A stretch of 64,000 nt of DNA. Origin: DATJLY01 sp963773665 (GTDB lineage: Bacteria; Pseudomonadota; Alphaproteobacteria; ATCC43930; CGMCC-115725). The notes beneath the pieces were generated by a model that saw only the letters and a program-made list of their open reading frames with translations, was not told the origin of the DNA and made no database searches. The stretch is from contig CAVZBZ010000013.1 of assembly GCA_963773665.1 (NCBI GenBank), positions 558,001 through 622,000 of the forward strand, written 5' to 3'. Of the stretch, positions 1 to 7,811 are shown one piece after another. How positions within the stretch are numbered: position 1 is the stretch's first letter; the number at the start of each line of letters is the position of its first letter. A program made the translations under genes and the position numbers.

Positions 1-148
1 TGAGAATTTTCTACGAACCGAAAACATACTATCGGAAGGACCATTCTTGCCGTCTGGTGACAACTCGCTCGCCAATGCCGATTGGTTAAGGCAAGTTCGT
101 AATCCGGGGTGAGCGCCGGCTCAATCGCATAGCTTAGAGGGGGAATCC

Positions 149-1066
149 ATGCGGCTCATCTCCTATCACACGCGCGACCATGCCGGCGTGGGCGTCATGG
201 TCGATGACTGGCGCTTCGTCTCGCTGAAGCGCGCGGCGCCCGATCTGCCATCCTCGCTGAAGGCGATCCTCGAACTGGGGCCGGCCGCGCTCAAAGCGAT
301 CGAGGCGGCGGCGAAAGGGCGCGAGCCCGATTTCCGCTTCGACCAGGTGACGCTCGATCCGGTCATTCCCGATCCGCACGCGATCTGGGCCTTGGCCTTG
401 AATTTCAAGGCGCATATCGAGGAGACGGGCCTCACGACCTCGAAGGACTATCCGCAGATTTTCATGCGCATGCCGTGCAGCCAAGTGGGACACCTCGAGC
501 CGCTCTGGTGTCCCGACCCAAAAATCGCCGAGACGTTCGACTACGAGGGCGAGCTGGCCGTGGTGATCGGCACGCCCGGCCGGCACATCCCGGCGAAGGG
601 CGCGCTGCGCCATGTCGCGGGCTATGCCTGCTACAACGAGGGCTCGGTGCGCGAATTCCAGGGCCACAACAGGCAATTCGGCCTCGGCAAGAATTTCGAG
701 CGCTCCGGCAGTTTCGGGCCCTGGCTCATGACCGCCGACGAATTTGGCGCACCCCCCGCGCACACCGTCATCACGCGTTTGAACGGCGTCCAAAAACAGA
801 AATCGCCGCTCGACGATATGCTGTTCTCGGTCGAGCAGGTGATCCACTATCTCTCGACCGGTTACCTCTTGCGCGCGGGCGACGTGATCGTGATGGGCAC
901 TCCCGGCGCGCTCCACCCGCCGGCGGGCTACCAGCCGACGCAATGGGATTCGAAGCGCATCCCCGGCCGCACCCGCATGAAGCCCGGCGACATCTGCGAG
1001 GTCGAGATGACCGGCCTCGGGACCCTGCGCAACCCCATCGTCGCCGACCCGACGCGGGTGGAGTAG
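149..1066 (+). CDS. fumarylacetoacetate hydrolase (FAH) family protein
   Basis: A 305-residue protein of the FAH superfamily, whose members hydrolyse C-C bonds or decarboxylate/tautomerise beta-keto acids late in aromatic catabolism. The C-terminal two thirds hold the FAH fold: FDYEGELAVVIG around residue 130 carries the acidic metal ligands, and YNEGSVREFQ and GLGKNFERSGSFGPW follow in the order usual for the family. The sequence ends with the typical 'TGLGTLRNPI' stretch. The ATG is preceded by a purine-rich site (AGAGGGGG), which fixes the start. It is convergent with the Liv transporter operon (stop codons 2 bases apart). The family is secure; the substrate is unknown. Confidence 0.9.
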   Translation: MRLISYHTRDHAGVGVMVDDWRFVSLKRAAPDLPSSLKAILELGPAALKAIEAAAKGREPDFRFDQVTLDPVIPDPHAIWALALNFKAHIEETGLTTSKDYPQIFMRMPCSQVGHLEPLWCPDPKIAETFDYEGELAVVIGTPGRHIPAKGALRHVAGYACYNEGSVREFQGHNRQFGLGKNFERSGSFGPWLMTADEFGAPPAHTVITRLNGVQKQKSPLDDMLFSVEQVIHYLSTGYLLRAGDVIVMGTPGALHPPAGYQPTQWDSKRIPGRTRMKPGDICEVEMTGLGTLRNPIVADPTRVE

Positions 1067-1068
1067 CG

Positions 1069-1756
<688 letters not shown>

Positions 1757-1770
<14 letters not shown>

Positions 1771-2518
1771 CGTCGTCCTCGCCGAGATAAGCCACGCGCA
1801 CCTGCGGATCGTTGCGGATGTCCTCGGCCGCGCCCGAGGCGATGACGCGGCCCTGCACCAGCACCGAGACGCGGTCGGCAAGCTGGAACACCACGTCCAT
1901 GTCGTGCTCGATGAGAAGGATGCTGTACTGCCGCTTGAGCCGCGCCAGCAGCGCCAGCATCGCCTCCGATTCCTCGCTGCCCAATCCCGCCATCGGCTCG
2001 TCGAGCAGCAGCAGCATCGGCTCGGTCGCAAGCGCCATGGCGAGCTCGAGCTGGCGGTGCTCGCCATGCGCCATGCCGGCCGCGACCGCGCCGGCGCGCC
2101 GGCCGAGGCCCAATTCCTCGAGGCGCCTTCGCGCGGGCGCCTGCAGCCGCGCGATCCGGTCGGCCGGATGCCAGAAGCGGAAACTGTGCGGCTCGGTCGC
2201 CTGCACCGCGAGCGCGACATTGCCCTGCGCGGTGAAGCTGCGGAAGATACTGGTGATCTGGAACGAGCGCGCGAGCCCCAATCGCGCCCGCGCCGCGGTC
2301 GGAAGGGCTGTGATGTCGCGCCCCTCGAACAGGATGGTGCCAGCGTCAGGCTGAAGCTCGCCGGTGATCTGGCCGATGAGCGTCGTCTTGCCGGCGCCAT
2401 TGGGGCCGATCAGCGCATGCACCTCGCCGGGCCGCACCTCGAGCGAGACATCGTCGCACGCGCGCAGCGCGCCGAAGCTCTTGCTCAGTCCGCGGATTTC
2501 GAGCACCGCCTCGGTCAT
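1757..2518 (-). CDS. livG: branched-chain amino acid-type ABC transporter ATPase LivG
   Basis: A 253-residue ABC ATPase, partner of LivF. Walker A GPNGAGKT lies near residue 38. The signature has the LivG-like degenerate form (MAHGEHRQLELA) instead of a canonical LSGGQ, and Walker B reads LLLLDEPMAG. The C-terminal BCA-type tail is present (DPQVRVAYLGE). It lies 180 bases downstream of livM, a gap that holds one possible tiny ORF, and overlaps livF by 14 bases. Confidence 0.92.
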
Positions 2519-2533
2519 TGGGCGATCCGTTGT

Positions 2534-2632
2534 CTACGCAGCAGCGGCAGGGTGCGCCGAGATCACGGCGACGAGTGCGCGTGCGGCGCGCAGATCCCGC
2601 TCGTTTTCGATGACGATCACCTCGGTCTTCAT
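2534..2632 (-). CDS. possible 32-residue ORF between livM and livG
   Basis: An ATG ORF of 32 codons fills the only sizeable gap inside the Liv operon. The ATG is preceded by GGAGACC about 7 bases upstream, a plausible ribosome site. The predicted peptide (start MKTEVIVIENERDL, end HPAAAA) is acidic then Ala-rich. The beginning loosely resembles the first helix of HigA-like antitoxins, but the helix-turn-helix part is absent. It could be a remnant, a real small protein or chance. I know of no function. Confidence 0.25.
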   Translation of the reverse strand: MKTEVIVIENERDLRAARALVAVISAHPAAAA

Positions 2633-2698
2633 ATCATATGGTCTCCGCATCGATCCGATCGTATTCGGGAAATTCCGACGCCGTTCATCTTATCCGCC

Positions 2699-3670
2699 TC
2701 ATTCCGCAGCGCCCTTCTCGGCCGGGACGGCAGGGGGTGCGGGCTCGTGCGCGCGCAGCGCCTGGACGATCATGCCCCACACGCCTTCCTTGACGAACAG
2801 CACGCGCGCCACGAGCAGCGGCCCGAAGAAGATCATCCAGTGGTCGGTGTAGTCCGACAGCACCTGCTGGAAGACGAGATAAATGGCCGCGCCGAACACC
2901 GGGCCGATGAGCGTCCCGGCCGAGCCCAGGATCACCATCGCCAGGAACTGGCCCGACACCTGGAACGACATGAGCGCCGGAGAGACGAAGCGCGCGTGGT
3001 TCGCCATCAACGCCCCGGCAAGCCCGGCGATCGCGCCGGCGACGACGAACAGGGCAAGCTTGTAGCGGAACGGCGGGATGCCGATGGCGGCAAGGCGGCG
3101 CTCGTTGTCGCGCCGGCCGCGGATCACCAGGCCGAATTCCGAGCGCACCAGGCGCGCGGCGAGGAACAGCACGAGCACCAAGAGCGCCAGCGTCACGTAA
3201 TAGAACAGCACGTGATTGGCGAGGCTCATCCCGGCGAACGCGTTGCGCCGGGACATCGTGAAGCCGTTGTCGCCGCCATAGGTCCTGAGCGCTTGGGCGA
3301 TGTAGTAGGTCATCTGCCCGAAGGCGAGCGTCACCATGATGAACTGAAACCCCTGCACGCGCAGCGACAGCGTGCCGATGACGAGCGCGAACAGCATCGC
3401 GGCGAGCATGGCGAGCGGCCAGACGATGAGCGCGTCGTTCAATCCGGCCTGGCTCAGCATGCCGGTCGCATAGGCGCCGACGCCGAAGAACGCCGCCTGG
3501 CCGAACGTGACGAGCCCGCCATAACCCAAGAGCAGGTCGCACGACACGGCCGCCATGCCGTACATCGCGATCTGCGTGGCAAAGCGCGTGTAGTAGATGT
3601 CGCCCGACAGCGGCACAGCGAGCGCCGCCGCAAGCAGTACGAGATGCAGGATCGTGCGGCGCGAAAGCAT
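2699..3670 (-). CDS. livM: branched-chain amino acid-type ABC transporter permease LivM
   Basis: A 323-residue integral membrane permease with about 9 hydrophobic segments. The LivM family signature region is clear (DLLLGYGGLVTFGQAAFFGVGAY near residue 45), followed by the 'IRGRRDNERRLAAIGI' cytoplasmic loop that contacts the ATPase and the ILGSAGTLIGPVFGAA segment. It sits 4 bases downstream of livH in the same operon. An Ala/Pro-rich C-terminal tail of about 25 residues is longer than usual. Confidence 0.93.
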   Translation of the reverse strand: MLSRRTILHLVLLAAALAVPLSGDIYYTRFATQIAMYGMAAVSCDLLLGYGGLVTFGQAAFFGVGAYATGMLSQAGLNDALIVWPLAMLAAMLFALVIGTLSLRVQGFQFIMVTLAFGQMTYYIAQALRTYGGDNGFTMSRRNAFAGMSLANHVLFYYVTLALLVLVLFLAARLVRSEFGLVIRGRRDNERRLAAIGIPPFRYKLALFVVAGAIAGLAGALMANHARFVSPALMSFQVSGQFLAMVILGSAGTLIGPVFGAAIYLVFQQVLSDYTDHWMIFFGPLLVARVLFVKEGVWGMIVQALRAHEPAPPAVPAEKGAAE

Positions 3671-3674
3671 CGTC

Positions 3675-4574
3675 TCAGCCCCGGTGCGCCGCGAAAAGCC
3701 CGGTGCGGCTGTAGATCAGCACGAGCGCCATCAGCACGTAATCCGCCATGCCGACGACCGCCGTGCCGGCGGTGAGGCCGACGATCTGCGGCAGCATGAC
3801 GCGCGAGAACGTGTCGAAGATGCCGACGATGAGCGCGCCGGCAAGCGCGCCGCGCACCGAGCCCGTGCCGCCGATGACGATGCAGACCAAGGTCAGGATC
3901 AGGATCGGATCGCCCATCCCCGTCTCGACCGAGAGGAGCGGTCCGGTCAGCATCCCGGCGAAGCCCGCGAACGCCGCGCCGAGGCCGAACACCGCGGTGT
4001 AAAGGAGGCCGATATTGACGCCCAAAGCCTCGACCATCTCGCGCTTGTCCGATCCGGCGCGAATGAGCGCGCCCAGCCGCGTGTGCACGATCACGACATA
4101 GAGGATGGCGCCGCACACCAGCGCCGCCGCGGTGATGGCGAGGCGATATACCGGATAATGCACGTGCGGAAAAATCTCGATGGAGCCGTCGAGCGCCGCG
4201 GGAATGGCGATGTTGAGCGGAAGTCGCCCCCAGATCACCACCACCGCCTCGTTGAAGAACATGGTGAGGCCGAACGTGGCGAGCACTTGGTCGAGATGGC
4301 CGCGGCCATAAAGCGGCCGCAGCACCAGCACCTCCATCGCAGCACCCACGGCAACGACGCCCGCGACCGCAAGCGGCACCGCGATCCAGTACGACCCGGT
4401 CGCGCGCATGCAGGCGACGAGCAGGTATCCGCCCACCATGAACAGCGAGCCGTGCGCCAGGTTGATGACGCGCATGATGCCGAAGACCAGCGTCACGCCC
4501 ACCGCCATCAGGAACAGCATGAGGCCGAACTGCACGCCGTTGAAAAGCTGCTCGATGAACAGCGCAAGCGTCAT
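3675..4574 (-). CDS. livH: branched-chain amino acid-type ABC transporter permease LivH
   Basis: A 299-residue permease with about 8 membrane segments. Family landmarks are LFLMAVGVTLVFGIMRVINL near the N terminus, IRAGSDKREMVEALGVN (coupling loop) and GGTGSVRGALAGALIVG near the C terminus. It is the first gene of the Liv operon. The ATG at 4574 has no good ribosome site of its own; a strong AGGAGG lies 17 bases further up and matches a 6-codon leader that ends in the ATGA overlapping this start. No binding-protein gene accompanies the operon. Confidence 0.92.
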   Translation of the reverse strand: MTLALFIEQLFNGVQFGLMLFLMAVGVTLVFGIMRVINLAHGSLFMVGGYLLVACMRATGSYWIAVPLAVAGVVAVGAAMEVLVLRPLYGRGHLDQVLATFGLTMFFNEAVVVIWGRLPLNIAIPAALDGSIEIFPHVHYPVYRLAITAAALVCGAILYVVIVHTRLGALIRAGSDKREMVEALGVNIGLLYTAVFGLGAAFAGFAGMLTGPLLSVETGMGDPILILTLVCIVIGGTGSVRGALAGALIVGIFDTFSRVMLPQIVGLTAGTAVVGMADYVLMALVLIYSRTGLFAAHRG

Positions 4575-4591
4575 GGCGCGCGTCGCGGCAT
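4571..4591 (-). CDS. possible 6-codon leader peptide coupled to livH
   Basis: On the minus strand AGGAGG (4604-4599) is followed after 7 bases by an ATG at 4591. This opens a reading frame of six codons, MPRRAP, whose TGA overlaps the livH ATG (sequence ATGA). The livH start itself lacks a Shine-Dalgarno sequence. The simplest reading is translational coupling: ribosomes load at the leader and reinitiate at livH. Two consecutive Arg codons (CGA, CGC) could make it sensitive to decoding speed, but that is speculation. Confidence 0.35.
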   Translation of the reverse strand: MPRRAP

Positions 4592-4699
4592 CGTCGTTCC
4601 TCCTCGGTCGCCGGCTCTCGTGCGGCCCGCGCGGTTTTGCGCGAGACTATAGACGACCGTGCGCGCCAGCAATCGAAACTGGGGGCAAGGAGCAACGCC

Positions 4700-4814
4700 G
4701 TGCGTCCTTCGACTTCGCCCCATCACTACGTTCCGGGGCTTCGCTTAGGATGAGGACTGTTCTTTTACCTCATCCAGAGTGGAGCGCGCGAAGCACGCGC
4801 AGTCGAAGGACGCG
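4700..4814. repeat. REP-like inverted repeat, copy A
   Basis: The left outer arm GTGCGTCCTTCGACT is answered by the right outer arm AGTCGAAGGACGCGC. Inside it the inner arms AGGATGAGG (about 4747) and CCTCATCC (about 4768) also pair, so the whole 115 bases can fold into one long hairpin. The same arms recur at 31043-31098, 32595-32718 and (left half only) 42372-42420. Elements with the core GTCCTTCGA...TCGAAGGAC are, from memory, very common in Rhizobiales intergenic DNA; I have not checked this by search. Confidence 0.75.
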
Positions 4815-4819
4815 CGGGG

Positions 4820-4910
4820 TTACTCGATCACCTCGTCGGCGCTGGCGAGGAGCGACGGTGACGCCGAGCGCCTTCGCGATCTTGATCGAGATGCAGGCGA
4901 TCTTGCGGCG
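4820..4910 (-). pseudogene. remnant 3' end of an ABC_sub_bind-type substrate-binding protein gene
   Basis: Reading the minus strand, KIAKALGVTV is followed in a shifted frame by PSLLASADEVIE and a stop (tta at 4820-4822). This matches the very conserved C-terminal end of ABC_sub_bind (PF04392) proteins as I know it (…KTAKALGLTVPPSLLARADEVIE, split here by a small deletion). Upstream sequence no longer resembles the family. The fragment abuts repeat copy A, suggesting that the repeat marks an old recombination end. Recognition is from memory of the family, without alignment. Confidence 0.45.
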
Positions 4911-5140
4911 CTCGGATTCGGCAGCGGCGAAGTTTTGCAAGATGCCGAATGGTGTCTCGCTGAGCACGTCCAACATGGTCGGTATCATCGACGCCGCGAC
5001 AATGGCGAGATGCGCGAGCCGCGCCGAGAACAGCTTCTCCGCCGGACTTGACTGGGACCCCGCCACGTCGTACGTAAATTACGTGACAGCGAACACGGCG
5101 ACGGCGGTGCGGGCCGGATTACCGAGCGAGCCCGAATTCG

Positions 5141-5296
5141 CCGAACGAACCCAATTTGGCCGCGCGCCGTCGTTGCAAGCGCGGTTTTGCCGAACGAACC
5201 CAATTTACGTCCGAGCGATTTGACCGAACGAAGCCAATTTCCGCCCCGCACGGAGCGCTGCCGAAATCGTTAAAATTACCAAACGAACCCAATTTT
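5141..5296 (+). repeat. array of four GAACGAACCCAATTT direct repeats (array 1)
   Basis: The motif CCGAACGAACCCAATTT occurs at about 5141-5157, 5190-5206 and, with one change (AAGCC for AACCC), at 5224-5240; a fourth copy ACGAACCCAATTTT lies at 5283-5296. Spacing is irregular (34-60 bases). Translating through it produces spurious peptides of the 'RTNPI/RTQFG' kind, which explains small shadow ORFs here. The reverse complement of the same motif forms a second array at 30875-31040. Confidence 0.8.
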
Positions 5297-5432
5297 CTGT
5301 GAATGATTTCAATGGGTTAATTTTTGGCATCTGCGCCCGAGCGGGGTTCGGCGCGGTGCAGGGCGGCATTTTGCCGGGGATGACAGGGGCCGGGGTGCGG
5401 CATAGAACGGTGGCAGCTACGGGAGGGCAGAG

Positions 5433-6212
5433 TTGGACGAGGGGTTGAAATCGGTCGCGGGGGTCCGCGTCGAATTGATCGAGCGCGGCCAGGGGCGGCC
5501 CATCCTGTTCCTCCATCCGGGCATTGGCATCGCACCCGACGCGCCGGTGCTCGACCGGCTGGCGGCCAAGGCGCGGGTCATCGCGCCCTCGCACCCGGGC
5601 TTCGGCCGCTCCGAGCAGCCGAAGGATTTTTCGACCATCGACGATCTTGCCTACTTCTATCTCGACCTCATGGACGAGCTGCGGCTCGACGGCGTGACGC
5701 TCGTCGGCGTTTCGTTCGGCGGCTGGCTCGCGGCCGAGATCGCCGTCAAATCGACCGCGCGCATCGCGCGCCTCGTGCTGGCGGACGCGTTCGGCATCAA
5801 GGTCGGCGCGCGCGATGCCCGCGACATCGCCGACATGTTCGCCATGAGCGAGGCGGATTTCGCGGCCAAAGCCTATTTCAATCCCGAGTCCGCCAAGCGC
5901 GACTACAAATCCATGCCGGAGCCCGATCTCCTCGCCGTCGCGCGCAACCGCGAGGCGATGGCGCGCTATGGCTGGCAGCCCTACATGCACGATCCCAAGC
6001 TGAAGCAGCGCCTCCACCGGATCCGCGTGCCGGCGCTCGTCCTGTGGGGCGAAGCCGACCACATCGTGCTGCCCGACTATGGCAAGGCCTATGCCGCCGC
6101 GCTGCCGTCCGCGCGCTTCGAGACGATGGCGCGCGCCGGCCACTTCCCGCATGTCGAAGCGCCCGACGACTTCGCCAACCGCGTCCTCGCCTTCATGGAG
6201 ACTGCGTCTTGA
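5433..6212 (+). CDS. alpha/beta hydrolase (Ser nucleophile)
   Basis: A 259-residue alpha/beta-hydrolase-fold protein. The oxyanion region is FLHPG (about residue 27), the nucleophile elbow GVSFGGW places Ser94, the likely acid lies in LWGEADHIV, and the catalytic His is in RAGHFPHVEAP. The start is TTG, chosen because GGGAGGG lies 5-6 bases upstream and the protein begins at the first beta strand; no nearby ATG fits. The stop overlaps the TTG start of the downstream LLM (TTGA), so the two are coupled. It probably acts on an ester or C-C bond made by that monooxygenase, by analogy only. Confidence 0.9.
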   Translation: MDEGLKSVAGVRVELIERGQGRPILFLHPGIGIAPDAPVLDRLAAKARVIAPSHPGFGRSEQPKDFSTIDDLAYFYLDLMDELRLDGVTLVGVSFGGWLAAEIAVKSTARIARLVLADAFGIKVGARDARDIADMFAMSEADFAAKAYFNPESAKRDYKSMPEPDLLAVARNREAMARYGWQPYMHDPKLKQRLHRIRVPALVLWGEADHIVLPDYGKAYAAALPSARFETMARAGHFPHVEAPDDFANRVLAFMETAS

Positions 6213-7393
6213 AAGTCTTCCAGTTCACCGAGCAGCCTTATCCCGAGGCCTGGGACAAGCATCAGGGCTCGCTGCGCGTCGTGCTGCCGAACCGCATCCT
6301 CGATCCCAAGATCGCGGCCGAGCGGTTCCACCGCTATTACGACGAATGGCTGCTCGCCGACGAGCTCGGCTACGACATCATGGTGAACGAGCATCACTCG
6401 ACGGCGACCTGCATGGCCTCGACCGTGATCGTGACCTTGTCGGTCCTGGCGCGCGAGACCAAGCGCGCCCGCCTTCTCGTGCTGGGCTATCCGATCGCGC
6501 ACCGGCCCGATCCGCTGCGCTGCGCCGAGGAGCTTTCGACCATCAACGTCGTCTCGCGCGGGCGGCTCGAGATGGGCTTCGTCAAGGGCGTGCCGTACGA
6601 GATCCCGGTCGCCAACACCAATCCGGTCTTCATCATGGAGCGGTTCTGGGAGGCGCACGACTTCATCATCAAAGCGATGACGAGCCACGACGAGCCGTTC
6701 AACTGGGAGGGCCAGTTCTTCCACTACCGCCACGTCAACATCTGGCCGCGCCCCTATCAGCAGCCGCATCCGCCGGTGTGGAGCACGACCTCGAGCCGCA
6801 CCAACGCGCGCGTCCTCGGCGAGAAGGGCTATGTCATGGCGACGCTTGGCAGCGGCTACAACACGCGGGCGCTCTACGATGCCTATCGCGCCGGCTGGCA
6901 CGAGGCTGGCCGCACCGCGCCGCCGCCGCCCGACCGCTTCGCCTATCTGGCGCTGGTCGGCATCGCCGCCACCGAGGACGAGGCGCGCCGGCGTGCCGAG
7001 CTGGTGGCCGGATATCCGCGCACCTCCGCGATCGTGGCGCCGCAGTTCCGCAACCCGCCCGGCTTCATCTCGGTCGAGGACAATGCGCGGCTCCTGCAAG
7101 GCAAGACGCCGCCGCGCAGCTTCACCAAGGACGGCCGCGTCGTGAACATGGCGACCGCCTCGGTGCAGGAGCTGATCGATGCCGCCATCATGTTCTGCGG
7201 CACGCCTGACCAGGTCTATCGCCAGATCGCCGAATTCACCGAGCATTGCGGCGGGCTCGGCAATCTCCTGATGATGGGCCAGGCCGGCCATCTCTCGCAC
7301 GAAGACACGGTCGACAGCCTCACGCTCTTCGCCAAGGAAGTGATGCCGCGCCTGAAGGAGCTGAAGCAGCCCGCGGCCGCCGCCGCGGCGTGA
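6209..7393 (+). CDS. LLM class flavin-dependent oxidoreductase (luciferase-like), LLM-1
   Basis: A 394-residue bacterial-luciferase-family TIM barrel, an FMNH2-dependent monooxygenase type. The conserved NEHH motif of this subgroup is near residue 57, RLEMGFVKGVPYE forms the flavin-phosphate region, and WPRPYQQPHPPVW is the family block before the second half. The TTG at 6209 is chosen over upstream in-frame codons because it overlaps the hydrolase stop (TTGA), is preceded by ATGGAGA, and gives the standard N terminus MKVFQFTEQPYP. A flavin reductase partner is not adjacent. The paralogue at 36008 shares layout and motifs. Confidence 0.9.
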   Translation: MKVFQFTEQPYPEAWDKHQGSLRVVLPNRILDPKIAAERFHRYYDEWLLADELGYDIMVNEHHSTATCMASTVIVTLSVLARETKRARLLVLGYPIAHRPDPLRCAEELSTINVVSRGRLEMGFVKGVPYEIPVANTNPVFIMERFWEAHDFIIKAMTSHDEPFNWEGQFFHYRHVNIWPRPYQQPHPPVWSTTSSRTNARVLGEKGYVMATLGSGYNTRALYDAYRAGWHEAGRTAPPPPDRFAYLALVGIAATEDEARRRAELVAGYPRTSAIVAPQFRNPPGFISVEDNARLLQGKTPPRSFTKDGRVVNMATASVQELIDAAIMFCGTPDQVYRQIAEFTEHCGGLGNLLMMGQAGHLSHEDTVDSLTLFAKEVMPRLKELKQPAAAAAA

Positions 7394-7397
7394 GGCG

Positions 7398-7766
7398 ATG
7401 GCGATCCTAGGGTTCGACCATGTGCAGCTCGCCATGCCGCCGGGCGGCGAGGATGCGGCGCGCGAATTCTATGGCGGCGTCCTGGGTCTCGATGAGGTGC
7501 CGAAGCCGCCCGATCTCGCAGCGCGCGGCGGCGTGTGGTTCGCCGCCGGCGGCATCAACCTCCATCTCGGCGTCGAGGCGGATTTCCGGCCGGCGCGGAA
7601 GGCGCATCCGGCGCTCCTGGTGACGGGGCTCGCGCGCTATGCCGCGCGGGCGCGCGCGGCCGGGTGCCGCATCGTCGACGACGATCCGCTCGAAGGATAT
7701 CTCCGCATCTTTCTCGACGACCCGTTCGGCAACCGGCTCGAGCTCATGGAGAAGCTCGGACAATGA
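7398..7766 (+). CDS. VOC (glyoxalase-fold) family protein
   Basis: A 122-residue single-unit vicinal-oxygen-chelate protein. Candidate metal ligands are His8 (FDHVQLAMP), the His in INLHLG and the Glu in NRLELME. It ends with the standard DPFGNRLELME block. It follows LLM-1 by 4 bases and precedes a terminator hairpin, so it is the last gene of a three-gene operon. Such proteins can be dioxygenases, isomerases or resistance proteins; which one cannot be told here. Confidence 0.88.
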   Translation: MAILGFDHVQLAMPPGGEDAAREFYGGVLGLDEVPKPPDLAARGGVWFAAGGINLHLGVEADFRPARKAHPALLVTGLARYAARARAAGCRIVDDDPLEGYLRIFLDDPFGNRLELMEKLGQ

Positions 7767-7799
7767 AAAGCCCCTCCCCGACAGTCGGGGAGGGGCTTT
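7767..7799. terminator. strong bidirectional intrinsic terminator
   Basis: AAAGCCCCTCCCCGA and TCGGGGAGGGGCTTT form a perfect 15-bp stem with a 3-base loop, flanked by A and T runs on the two sides. It starts directly after the VOC stop codon and lies 12 bases from the stop of the convergent OmpA gene, so it can end both transcripts. Confidence 0.93.
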
Positions 7800-7811
7800 G
7801 GAACCGGTCTG

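Larger units (their letters stand above)
4575..5432. other. gene-free interval of repeats and a gene remnant
   Basis: No convincing intact gene lies between livH and the hydrolase at 5433. In order it contains the livH leader, a large imperfect inverted repeat (4700-4814), the remnant C-terminal end of an ABC_sub_bind-type gene on the minus strand (4820 to about 4910), a stretch of about 200 bases without recognisable content, a small palindrome CGTAAATTACG near 5091, and four direct copies of a GAACGAACCCAATTT motif (5141-5296). Base composition falls in the last part, unlike the coding flanks. Confidence 0.6.

Noticed and set aside
4770..5066. 98-residue minus-strand ORF near livH as an intact gene
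   Set aside because: Only its middle resembles a family (ABC_sub_bind C terminus) and that part is frameshifted; treated as a remnant.
5141..5296. CRISPR array formed by the short repeated motif
   Set aside because: Units are about 17 bases, spacing is irregular (34-60), repeats vary, and there are no cas genes.
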